9,015 bases of DNA, taken from positions 1-9,015 of the forward strand of contig JAUXHY010000030.1 of the NCBI GenBank assembly GCA_030621275.1. The letters are read 5' to 3'. Position numbers and translations under genes: made by a program. Numbering within the stretch: the first letter of the stretch is position 1; each line of letters begins with the position of its first letter. The stretch is from a bacterium. GTDB taxonomy: Bacteria > Fidelibacterota > Marinisomatia > Marinisomatales > JAHJCW01. Of the stretch, positions 1 to 6,652 are shown piece by piece. The notes beneath the pieces were generated by a model. The model was not told where the DNA came from, did not search any database, and was given only the letters and a program-made list of their open reading frames with translations.

Positions 1-1
1 G

Positions 2-388
2 TTATTAAAACGATTAGTAGTTTCAAAACAAAAAAACCTTCTAGCAGTTGAAATCAAAAAATGTGGTCAGGAGGAGGTTAAAGTCATTGAAGGTGAAAAT
101 AATCGTATTGTTGCAATAGGGAAAAAATTAATAGAGGAAAATTCGTTAGGAGAATTTATCGGTGTAGCAAAATTTTCACATGAGTTTATGAAAGAGTTTT
201 TTATTTCCTTAGATAATCTCATATCTGCGGGTGGTAAATCGGATTATTTTGAAGCTGCGATTGATCCACTGTTATCAAAAAATGCACTGTATTATGAAGA
301 TGTAACAGATCTGCCAAGTAAAGAAATCGATTTTTTAGAAGATTTTGAAGCAGCAAAATTTTTAGTAGATAGTATTTTCTATAAATGA
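2..388 (+). CDS. Nucleotidyltransferase-like protein (LicC / inositol-phosphate cytidylyltransferase type), C-terminal part only
   Basis: The reading frame is open from the left edge to a TGA at 386-388, so the gene begins upstream and only about 128 C-terminal residues are visible. An internal ATG at 188 is not the likely start, because the same frame continues upstream without a stop. Visible features resemble the C-terminal half of sugar-phosphate nucleotidyltransferases: a 'GENNRIVAIGK' strand, a 'GEFIGVAKFS' segment, a 'YFEAAIDPLL' helix, and a terminal 'KEIDFLEDFEAAKF' like the 'EID.PED...A' ending of LicC-type cytidylyltransferases. The N-terminal nucleotide-binding signature is outside the window, so substrate and nucleotide cannot be read. 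The gene overlaps the next one by 4 nt (ATGA). That neighbour uses a CDP-activated alcohol, so a CTP-dependent role is a reasonable inference. A different NTP-transferase specificity remains possible. Confidence 0.72.
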   Translation, partial: LLKRLVVSKQKNLLAVEIKKCGQEEVKVIEGENNRIVAIGKKLIEENSLGEFIGVAKFSHEFMKEFFISLDNLISAGGKSDYFEAAIDPLLSKNALYYEDVTDLPSKEIDFLEDFEAAKFLVDSIFYK

Positions 389-1047
389 CAATTCCAACAT
401 TAAAAAATCTAAAAAAAACTGTTCAAAAGGAAGTTGAACCTGAACCATATGCAAAATTTGTAGTAAGACCAATTTCCATTTTATTTACATGGTTATTTGT
501 TCGAACACCAATTTCAGCAAACCAAGTAACAATTCTTCAAGAGATTCTGGGAGTAATTGGAGCAATCCTTTTTGGTTTTGGAAGATTCGTATTGGGATCT
601 TTGTTTTTACAACTTGGATATATCTTAGATTGTAGTGATGGCGAAGTTGCGAGATGGAAGAATCAACAGAGTGAAAGTGGAAAATTCTTAGACTTAATTG
701 GACATATGATAGTAATACCATTTTATTATTTTGGATTAGGGTTAGGAATATTTTTAGAGACGGGGCAGGTCCTAACGCTTATTGCGGGATTCTTAGCTGC
801 CTTGTTTACAATAAAAACTGAAAAAATCATTTCATCAACTAATAGTGACTTGGATATCAAAAGACGAGGATTTATTCAATCCCTTTTTCGTTATCCGGAT
901 TCAATGAATGTGATAACGATCTTAGCAATTATAGATTGGTTCTTTAAATCAAATTTATTATTCTATTGCATAATTATTTACGGAATCGGTATGACCGTAG
1001 GGAGGATGCAACAAATCTATAAGACGTTCTATTCAATAAAAAACTGA
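385..1047 (+). CDS. CDP-alcohol phosphatidyltransferase family membrane protein, variant motif
   Basis: This family moves a phospho-alcohol from a CDP-alcohol to an acceptor hydroxyl, releasing CMP, within the membrane. The 220-residue protein carries the family signature at residues 82-107: D82, D85-G86, A89-R90, G99 and D103 match D-x2-DG-x2-AR-x8-G-x3-D-x3-D. The fourth acidic position is H107 (codon CAT at 703-705) instead of Asp. Hydrophobic stretches fit several membrane helices, at about residues 30-40, 48-80, 105-122, 128-145, 174-187 and 190-207. The ATG start overlaps the stop of the upstream nucleotidyltransferase-like gene (ATGA), suggesting translational coupling; no clear Shine-Dalgarno is visible. 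The pair recalls the cytidylyltransferase plus phosphatidyltransferase modules that make inositol phosphodiesters or inositol lipids, here as separate proteins. Family membership is secure, but the alcohol and acceptor are unknown. Confidence 0.88.
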   Translation: MTIPTLKNLKKTVQKEVEPEPYAKFVVRPISILFTWLFVRTPISANQVTILQEILGVIGAILFGFGRFVLGSLFLQLGYILDCSDGEVARWKNQQSESGKFLDLIGHMIVIPFYYFGLGLGIFLETGQVLTLIAGFLAALFTIKTEKIISSTNSDLDIKRRGFIQSLFRYPDSMNVITILAIIDWFFKSNLLFYCIIIYGIGMTVGRMQQIYKTFYSIKN

Positions 1048-1175
1048 TATTTTCAACTGTCTAATTCGATAAAAAAATAGTGGATAAATAAATCCTGTTT
1101 CACTCGTTTTATATTATTGAATACTGTTAAATTTTGCTATTAAATTTTTAAAAATATTTCCAAAAAGATGATATT
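1048..1175. other. AT-rich intergenic segment, no gene seen
   Basis: This stretch separates the phosphatidyltransferase from the malic-enzyme remnant. It is very AT-rich, with stops in all frames. I see no strong hairpin with a T-tract, no tRNA-like cloverleaf, and no promoter hexamer pair that I would defend. It may hold the promoter once used by the decayed gene that starts at 1176, which could now drive the intact malic enzyme. Confidence 0.4.
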
Positions 1176-1359
1176 ATGATAAACAAGAAAGATGCTTTAG
1201 AATATCATTCCACTGGTCGTGTTGAAAAAAATAGAAGTAGTGGTAACCAAACCTTGTATTATATAAAGATACTTATCAGCTGACTATAGACGAATGGTTG
1301 CAGAATTATTAGATGAAATAAAGTGTTTTTTTGATATTGAAAAATTTAAACTGAATTAG
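1176..1359 (+). pseudogene. Decayed N-terminal fragment of a MaeB-type malic enzyme
   Basis: ATG 1176 opens a 35-codon frame (stop 1281-1283) that reads 'DALEYHSTGR', matching the usual MaeB opening 'EALEYHS.GRPGKIEVVPTKP'. Removing one A from the seven-A run at 1225-1231 lets the match continue as 'KIEVVVTKPC'. A TAA follows at 1264-1266 where the family has Gln (CAA is one change away). After it come 'RYLSADY' (family 'RDLSLAY') and 'MVAELLDEIK' (family 'GVAEPCLEIK'), ending at TAG 1357-1359. One frameshift, one nonsense codon and eroded conserved residues (for example PG to VE, and SPG lost) indicate a pseudogene cut off after about 60 codons. The rest of the enzyme is absent. The intact malic enzyme 25 nt downstream has a different N-terminus, so this is not a simple duplicate of it. 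The family alignment is from memory. Confidence 0.68.
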
Positions 1360-1372
1360 AGATATATAATAA

Positions 1373-1378
1373 AAGGAA
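1373..1378 (+). promoter_or_regulatory. Shine-Dalgarno of the malic enzyme gene
   Basis: AAGGAA lies 5 nt before the ATG at 1384, one of the clearer ribosome binding sites in this window. It supports 1384 as the start, and shows that the intact gene has its own initiation signal separate from the decayed fragment just upstream. Confidence 0.6.
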
Positions 1379-1383
1379 TAAAA

Positions 1384-2838
1384 ATGGAAAAAATCAACTT
1401 AAATCTTGATAATCTGGATGAAGTTTTTCCGGAAGAATTTTCGCAAGAGCAAATTGCAAAAGCAAAAACATTATTTTTAAAGAAATTAGCTGAAAAGGCA
1501 CATAAATTTTATGGAGGGAAAATACAAACTATCCCTAAAGCTCCGGTTCCTGGTTTTAATTGGTTTAACGTTTGGTACACTCCTGGAGTTTCAAAAGTTT
1601 CTACAACAATAAGAGAGGATAATGACACCTCGTTTCAACTTTCAAACAGGGGGAATTTTGTTGCCGTTGTGAGTGACTCAACACGTGTTCTCGGGGATGG
1701 TGATTGTACTCCTCCGGGGGGATTAGGAGTAATGGAAGGAAAAGCGTTTCTCATGAAATATCTTGGTGGTGTTGATGCCGTAGCACTTTGTGTGGACAGT
1801 AAAAATAAAAAAGGCGAAAATGATCCCGAAAAAATTATTGAATTTGTAAAAATGCTTCAACCAAGTTTTGGCGCTATTAATCTGGAAGATATTTCCCAGC
1901 CAAATTGTTATAAAGTTTTAGATACTTTACGCGAAGAATGTGATATTCCTGTTTGGCATGATGACGCACAAGGGACAGCATGCGTGACTCTTGCCGGTTT
2001 AGTAAATGCCATTAAACTTGCAGGTAAAGAGATTGGTGAAATAAAGATTGCCATGCTTGGAGCAGGGGCTTCCAATACAACTATAGCAAGATTAATCATC
2101 GCTGCAGGCGGAAATCCGAAAAATATTGCATTATTTGATTCCAAAGGTGGGCTTCATATTGGCAGGAAAGATATTGAAGGAGACAAAAGATTTTATAGAA
2201 AGTGGGAACTTTGTCAAGCCACAAATCCTAATAAAATTGATAAATTTGAAAATGCTTGTGTGGGAGCTGATGTGTTGATTGCATTATCAACTCCGGGTCC
2301 CGATGTAGTAAAACCCGAATGGATTAAAACGATGGCTGACAAACCGATTGTGTTTGCTTGTGCAAATCCTGTCCCTGAAATTTATCCCTATGCGGCAAAG
2401 GAAGCAGGTGCATTTATTGTAGCAACCGGACGGGGTGATTTTCCCAATCAGGTGAATAATTCAATAGGTTTCCCGGGAATATTGAAAGGCGCCTTAATGG
2501 TTAGGGCAAGAAAGGTTACTGATGAAATGGCAATTGCTGCGGCATATTCTTTGGCAAAATATGCTGAAAAGAGAGGAATTGATCCCGAGAATATTGTTCC
2601 AACAATGGATGAAGCAGAAGTGTTTCCTGTAGAAGCTGCCGATGTTGCGATGCAGGCAATCAAAGATGGTGTAGCAAGAATTGAAATGACTTGGGACGAA
2701 GCATTTGAAAATGCCAAAAAGGATATTAAGTACTCAAGAGATTTGACTAAGAAGTTAACAGAGTTTGGTTTTATTCAATCTGCTCCTCGTGAAATGTTAG
2801 AAGAAGCATTGAATTGGTCAATAAAGGAAGTTTCATAA
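1384..2838 (+). CDS. Malic enzyme (malate dehydrogenase, oxaloacetate-decarboxylating)
   Basis: The enzyme oxidatively decarboxylates malate to pyruvate and CO2 with NAD or NADP in the cytosol. The 484-residue protein has the family hallmarks in order: the catalytic Tyr in 'YTPGVS' (Y65), the catalytic Lys in 'VMEGKAF' (K120), metal ligands in 'NLEDISQP' (E168, D169) and 'HDDAQGTA' (D193/D194), a Rossmann loop 'LGAGASNTT' (225-233), 'ANPVPE' (327-332), and 'NQVNNSIGFPG' (355-365). It lacks the phosphotransacetylase-like domain of the long MaeB proteins. An N-terminal extension of about 40 residues, rich in charged helix, precedes the core. The segment 'GDGDCTPPGGLG' (104-115) replaces the usual 'GLGNIGP.AGLP', marking a distinct clade. 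Cofactor preference cannot be decided by eye. It appears monocistronic, ending in a strong terminator at 2924-2960. A decayed copy of another malic enzyme type lies just upstream. Confidence 0.93.
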   Translation: MEKINLNLDNLDEVFPEEFSQEQIAKAKTLFLKKLAEKAHKFYGGKIQTIPKAPVPGFNWFNVWYTPGVSKVSTTIREDNDTSFQLSNRGNFVAVVSDSTRVLGDGDCTPPGGLGVMEGKAFLMKYLGGVDAVALCVDSKNKKGENDPEKIIEFVKMLQPSFGAINLEDISQPNCYKVLDTLREECDIPVWHDDAQGTACVTLAGLVNAIKLAGKEIGEIKIAMLGAGASNTTIARLIIAAGGNPKNIALFDSKGGLHIGRKDIEGDKRFYRKWELCQATNPNKIDKFENACVGADVLIALSTPGPDVVKPEWIKTMADKPIVFACANPVPEIYPYAAKEAGAFIVATGRGDFPNQVNNSIGFPGILKGALMVRARKVTDEMAIAAAYSLAKYAEKRGIDPENIVPTMDEAEVFPVEAADVAMQAIKDGVARIEMTWDEAFENAKKDIKYSRDLTKKLTEFGFIQSAPREMLEEALNWSIKEVS

Positions 2839-2923
2839 TATAATATCGTATTATACACTGAATTTTCACTCAAGTATCTTTGGAGTATTTATTATTTAAT
2901 ATTCGGTATAAGTAATTATCGAT

Positions 2924-2960
2924 ATAACAAAAAACCCGATTATCTCGGGTTTTTTGTTAT
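2924..2960. terminator. Rho-independent terminator, probably bidirectional
   Basis: A perfect 16-bp inverted repeat (arms 2924-2939 and 2945-2960) flanks a 5-nt loop. A GC-rich core (CCCGA / TCGGG) at the loop end is followed in the right arm by a six-T run and preceded in the left arm by a matching six-A run, so it can act on either strand. It lies 85 nt after the malic enzyme stop and isolates that gene from the subtilase operon. The remaining sequence between 2839 and 3033 is AT-rich and shows no gene. Confidence 0.88.
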
Positions 2961-3033
2961 AAAAACTTCTATTTGATTGATTCATAAATAATTGTGAACT
3001 TATCAGCTACAGAATAATTTAATTAATGAAATT

Positions 3034-4713
3034 ATGTATAAAAATATTTTAATAGTAATATTCATCTTAGCAGTTTTTGCAAAAGGACAAACTCCGCGAT
3101 TGCAAAATATGGATATAGCCATTCAGGATAATGGTAAATATCATGCGTGGATATATTTTGTTGATAAAACTAAGAGTGTTGATAAACCAATTATATCACC
3201 GAAAACATTAAAAAGACGTAATAAGGTAAATTCAAATAAAGATTACGATTGGTATGATTTGAATCCGTCTGAAATTTATATAAATAAAGTATTAAATACT
3301 GGCGCAAAACTCAGGCATCAAAGTAGATGGTTAAACGCGATTTCAATTGAATGTACGGAAAACGAATTAATTGAAATATCTTATATGCCGTTTGTTAAGG
3401 ATATTCAACCGGTGAATCAATTTCATCGAAAAAATATTGAAGAATTAAAACCAACTAAAAGTTTACAGAAAAGTGGATCAACAAGTGATACTGATTACGG
3501 AGCTGCGCAAGAACAATTAGAACAAATCAATGTACATACAGCGCATGATAACGGATTTTATGGTCAGGGTGTAACTGTCTTAATGTTAGATACCGGTTAT
3601 AATTTAGACCATCCAGTTTTTGATTCGTTAAATGTGATAGTCGAATGGGATGTGATAAACGATGATTCCACTACAAAAAATGAAGATGGTGATCCTTCAG
3701 GTCAGCATAATCATGGCACTTCGACATTTTCTGCACTTGGTGGATATGCACCCGGTTCGCTTGTCGGACCGGCATTCAAAGCTGATTTTATTCTGGCAAA
3801 AACTGAAATCTTGGATCAAGAAATTCAGATGGAGGAAGATAATTTTGTACGTGCGTTAGAATGGGGTGAATTTCTTGGAGCAGATATTGCTTCATCATCA
3901 CTCGGTTACACCGACTGGTACGTTTGGGAAAATATGGATGGAAATACCGCCGTTACAACAAAAGCAGTTGATATTGCCGTAAGTAAGGGTATGATATGTG
4001 TTACAGCAGCAGGAAACGACAATCTTAATAGTTGGGGACATATTATTGCACCGGCGGATGCCAATGATGTGATATCTGTTGGTGCTGTAGATAATTCAGG
4101 TGTAATCGCAGGGTTTAGTTCACGCGGACCTTCCTATGATGGTAGAATCAAACCCGAAGTATGTGCGAGAGGTGTAAGTACTGCTTGTGCGTCCGGTGAT
4201 GGTGTTTCATATGCTTCTTCAAGTGGTACATCATTATCTACACCATTAGTAGCCGGAGCAGCTGCGGTGTTACTTAGCGCACACCCGACTTGGACACCTA
4301 TGATGGTACGGGAAGCATTAATGGAAACAGCAAGTCAGGCATATAGTCCTGATACTACTTATGGATATGGTATTATCAATTTATGGGAAGCGATTAATAT
4401 AGATACATTATTGTTAGATGGTGAAATCTCCCCAGGTCATTTTGAATTGTATCAGAATTACCCTAATCCGTTTAATTCTAATACAACAATAGAATATAAT
4501 TTGAATCAACGTTCTAACGTAAAGATAAAAATATATGATATTTTAGGTAAGGAAATAATTACTCTAGTCAATAATTTTGAATCACCCGGTAAAAATAGCA
4601 TTACTTGGAATGGAACAGATAAAACAGGGAATCCTGTCAGTACAGGAGTTTATATTTATAATTTAATATTAGGTGATAAATCATATACAAAAAAAATGTT
4701 ATTGATTAAATAG
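3034..4713 (+). CDS. Secreted subtilisin-like serine protease (S8) with type IX sorting domain
   Basis: This is a predicted exported endopeptidase of 559 residues. Residues 1-18 form a signal peptide (Lys, a hydrophobic core, then 'AKGQ'). Residues 20-135 resemble the propeptide region of FCB-group subtilases ('AWIYFVDK', 'LKRR', 'RHQSRWLNAIS'). The peptidase domain spans about 155-455, with Asp in 'MLDTGYN' (D186), His in 'HNHGTS' (H227), oxyanion Asn in 'AAGNDN' (N328), and Ser in 'GTSLSTP' (S400), so the full catalytic set is present. The last 90 residues carry 'ELYQNYPNPFNSNTT', 'GKEI', 'TWNGTD' and 'GVYIY', and end in 'KKMLLIK', the type A C-terminal signal for the type IX secretion system. 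It is therefore probably secreted or surface-anchored after crossing the inner membrane by Sec. ATG 3034 is chosen because the signal peptide starts there; no clear Shine-Dalgarno is seen. The next gene begins about 10 nt later. Confidence 0.94.
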   Translation: MYKNILIVIFILAVFAKGQTPRLQNMDIAIQDNGKYHAWIYFVDKTKSVDKPIISPKTLKRRNKVNSNKDYDWYDLNPSEIYINKVLNTGAKLRHQSRWLNAISIECTENELIEISYMPFVKDIQPVNQFHRKNIEELKPTKSLQKSGSTSDTDYGAAQEQLEQINVHTAHDNGFYGQGVTVLMLDTGYNLDHPVFDSLNVIVEWDVINDDSTTKNEDGDPSGQHNHGTSTFSALGGYAPGSLVGPAFKADFILAKTEILDQEIQMEEDNFVRALEWGEFLGADIASSSLGYTDWYVWENMDGNTAVTTKAVDIAVSKGMICVTAAGNDNLNSWGHIIAPADANDVISVGAVDNSGVIAGFSSRGPSYDGRIKPEVCARGVSTACASGDGVSYASSSGTSLSTPLVAGAAAVLLSAHPTWTPMMVREALMETASQAYSPDTTYGYGIINLWEAINIDTLLLDGEISPGHFELYQNYPNPFNSNTTIEYNLNQRSNVKIKIYDILGKEIITLVNNFESPGKNSITWNGTDKTGNPVSTGVYIYNLILGDKSYTKKMLLIK

Positions 4714-4723
4714 ATTGATCTAT

Positions 4724-5566
4724 ATGAAAATTGCCGGATACGATTTATACCCAATTCTTACTAGTCATTTTAAATTAGACGGTGGTGCTATGTTTGGTAT
4801 TATTCCCAAAACATTGTGGGAAAGAAAAATGCCATCCGACGGATTAAATCGTATTCAGATGGTCACTCGTTCGTTATTGTTAGTAAGCAAAGATAAACGA
4901 ATTTTAATTGATACTGGGAATGGTGATAAATGGCAGGAAAAGTTCAAAAAAATATATGAAATTGATACTAAATCGGTTGGATTGGAGTCATCATTATCTG
5001 AAGCAGGTTTTACACCGGAAGATATTACTGATGTTATTTGCACTCATTTACATTTTGACCATATTGGCGGGAATACAAAAATTGAAGATGGAAAAATTGT
5101 ACCATCATTTCCAATTGCAAAATATTGGATGAGTCAGGTTAATTGGAAGATAGCTAATTTACCAAGTGAAAAAGATCAAGGCAGTTTTATGCAGGATGAT
5201 TGGGCTGTTTTGGCTGAGAATGATATGATAAATTTTGTGAGTGGCACATCACAATTTTTGCCGGATATTGATGTAATCATATCAAACGGGCATACGCCCG
5301 GTATGATGCTCCCAGTCATTTCGGATAATAGCAATACGTTAGTTTATGGTGCAGATTTAATTCCAACTTCCGCTCATATTCCATTACCGTGGGTTATGGC
5401 GTACGATGTTCAGCCAACTGTGACGATAGAAGAGAAAAAACAATTCTATAATGATGCAGTGGATAATAATTGGATGTTATTTTTCGAGCACGAGCCTGAT
5501 ATCGTAGCTTGTACAATTCAATATGATGGAAAACATTATAAAAAGAAAAATATCATAAAAATTTGA
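4724..5566 (+). CDS. Metallo-beta-lactamase-fold hydrolase
   Basis: This is a 280-residue binuclear metal hydrolase of the MBL superfamily, probably cytoplasmic because no signal peptide is visible. The full ligand set is present: 'THLHFDHIGG' (H108, H110, D112, H113), H190 in 'NGHTPGM', D211 in 'YGADLIP', and H256 in 'FEHEP'. 'ILIDTGNGD' at 60-68 is the usual preceding strand. The layout ('NGHTPG', a bridging Asp, a late His) is like the lactonase-type members such as YtnP and AiiA relatives. The substrate cannot be inferred, and lactonase is only one option. I start at ATG 4724; a TTG at 4715 would add three residues and sits only 1 nt after the protease stop. The short spacing suggests one transcript with the secreted protease upstream, although the functional link is unclear. 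Confidence 0.87.
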   Translation: MKIAGYDLYPILTSHFKLDGGAMFGIIPKTLWERKMPSDGLNRIQMVTRSLLLVSKDKRILIDTGNGDKWQEKFKKIYEIDTKSVGLESSLSEAGFTPEDITDVICTHLHFDHIGGNTKIEDGKIVPSFPIAKYWMSQVNWKIANLPSEKDQGSFMQDDWAVLAENDMINFVSGTSQFLPDIDVIISNGHTPGMMLPVISDNSNTLVYGADLIPTSAHIPLPWVMAYDVQPTVTIEEKKQFYNDAVDNNWMLFFEHEPDIVACTIQYDGKHYKKKNIIKI

Positions 5567-5590
5567 TTATCAATAGGAAATAGAAATAAC

Positions 5591-5932
5591 ATGACAGACA
5601 TACTATTATTTGTAAAGAATTTTCGTTTAGGAACAAAGATTTCTGAGACATTAACTGATCAAAATATGTCAGTTAAGTTTGCTGAAGGTGAGCGTTTTGG
5701 GTTAGCACAGATCGATGATGATACGAAATTGGTTATCTTAGATTTAGATGATTCGGTATTTCAAACTGTCGCGTTTGTTTCGGGTTTGCGTAATATAAAT
5801 AAAAAAATGAAAATTGCAGGATATATGAAAGTGATTCATAAGGAAACGTATGATCGCCTAAAATCCGCCGGTTGCGATATTATTTTACCTAAATCATCTT
5901 TTGTGAAGAATATTCATACACTTATTGCATAA
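5591..5932 (+). CDS. Small receiver-like protein (degenerate CheY fold)
   Basis: This 113-residue soluble protein has a beta-alpha pattern consistent with a response-regulator receiver domain and no output domain. 'DILLFVKN' looks like strand 1, 'KLVILDLDD' like strand 3 with D51 at the phosphoacceptor position, 'KIAGYMKV' like strand 4, and 'GCDIILPKSSF' like strand 5 with K101 at the conserved Lys. The paired acidic residues that normally follow strand 1 and bind Mg2+ are replaced by V8-K9, and the Thr/Ser after strand 4 is absent. Phosphorylation is therefore doubtful, and it may be a pseudo-receiver acting by protein contact. AGGA at 5575-5578 is a possible but distant ribosome site. It lies 24 nt after the MBL gene and 3 nt before nth, so it is probably co-transcribed with both. 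The fold call rests on pattern only. Confidence 0.68.
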   Translation: MTDILLFVKNFRLGTKISETLTDQNMSVKFAEGERFGLAQIDDDTKLVILDLDDSVFQTVAFVSGLRNINKKMKIAGYMKVIHKETYDRLKSAGCDIILPKSSFVKNIHTLIA

Positions 5933-5935
5933 CTC

Positions 5936-6586
5936 ATGACAAAAAATATCGCTGCAGAGCGAGAACGTGCCGCGGAAGTTGTTAAACTATTGAAAGTGGA
6001 ATATCCTAAAGCACAATGCTCTTTAGATTACAAAACAGAGCATCAATTGTTGGTGGCAACAATTCTATCGGCACAATGTACTGATAAAAGAGTTAACCTG
6101 ATAACGCCGAATCTTTTTAAAAAATACAAAAATGTAGAAAGTTTTGCCTACTGTGATGTTGAGGAATTATCACAAGATATTCGTTCTGCAGGATATCATA
6201 ATTCAAAAGCTCGTTCGATACAGGGTTCCGCTTTGAAAATTGTTGAAGAAAATAACGGTCAAGTTCCAAAAAACATAACAGATTTAATTAGCTTACCGGG
6301 TGTTGGTAGAAAAACAGCTAATTGCGTATTGGGAGAATGTTTTAATGTTCCGTCAATGGTGATAGATACACACATGATTCGTATCATGAATTTATTGGGA
6401 TTTATCAATACTAAAAATGTCGCAAAAATGGAATCTGAATTAATGAAAATTTTCGATAAAAAGGATTGGGTAAAGCTAACACACATGATTATTGATCATG
6501 GTCGTGCAGTTTGCATCGCAAGACGACCACAGTGTGATAAATGTATATTAGTAGATTTGTGTCCATCCGCTAGTATCTCAAATTAA
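5936..6586 (+). CDS. nth: Endonuclease III (DNA glycosylase / AP lyase)
   Basis: This base-excision repair enzyme removes oxidised pyrimidines and cleaves the abasic site by beta-elimination. The 216 residues match the usual family length. 'LLVATILSAQCTD' (38-50) is the conserved N-terminal signature. The helix-hairpin-helix 'LPGVGRKTANCVLG' (120-133) holds the catalytic Lys K126, and the catalytic Asp is D144 in 'VIDTHMIR', the same 18-residue spacing as in the E. coli enzyme. The C-terminal [4Fe-4S] cluster motif C-x6-C-x2-C-x5-C is intact (C193, C200, C203, C209). ATG 5936 lies 3 nt after the preceding stop, so translation is probably coupled to the receiver-like gene. Nothing appears broken or unusual. 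Confidence 0.96.
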   Translation: MTKNIAAERERAAEVVKLLKVEYPKAQCSLDYKTEHQLLVATILSAQCTDKRVNLITPNLFKKYKNVESFAYCDVEELSQDIRSAGYHNSKARSIQGSALKIVEENNGQVPKNITDLISLPGVGRKTANCVLGECFNVPSMVIDTHMIRIMNLLGFINTKNVAKMESELMKIFDKKDWVKLTHMIIDHGRAVCIARRPQCDKCILVDLCPSASISN

Positions 6587-6652
6587 TATCTCTTTTGTCG
6601 CCTGCAAGATACTCCTAAATTTTCTATTCATTTAAATTAAGAATAAATAAAC

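Noticed and set aside
485..721. Antisense open frame of 78 codons opposite the phosphatidyltransferase
   Set aside because: It is fully covered by a well-supported + strand gene with a family motif, and its translation shows no recognisable domain. The same reasoning removes the antisense frames at 1908-2144, 2448-2717, 4855-5043, 6259-6486 and 7736-7969, and the + strand shadows at 3662-3859 and 4908-5132.
1225..1231. The frameshift as a pure sequencing error in a homopolymer
   Set aside because: A single miscounted A is possible, but it would not explain the in-frame TAA at 1264-1266, the stop at 1357-1359, or the missing remainder of the enzyme. The region is degenerate either way.
1176..1283. 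A real 35-residue small protein starting at ATG 1176
   Set aside because: Its N-terminus matches malic enzymes, and the match continues in another frame past the shift, so decay of a larger gene explains it better than a new small protein.
4724..5566. Calling the MBL protein an acyl-homoserine-lactone lactonase
   Set aside because: The metal-binding motifs are shared across many MBL hydrolases, and no substrate-specific residues can be read by eye.
6587..6652. A preQ1 or other riboswitch ahead of the PTPS-like/YhhQ/folE cluster
   Set aside because: The 66-nt gap shows no convincing hairpin with an adjoining A-rich pseudoknot tail, and no terminator-like stem. Nothing here supports a riboswitch call.
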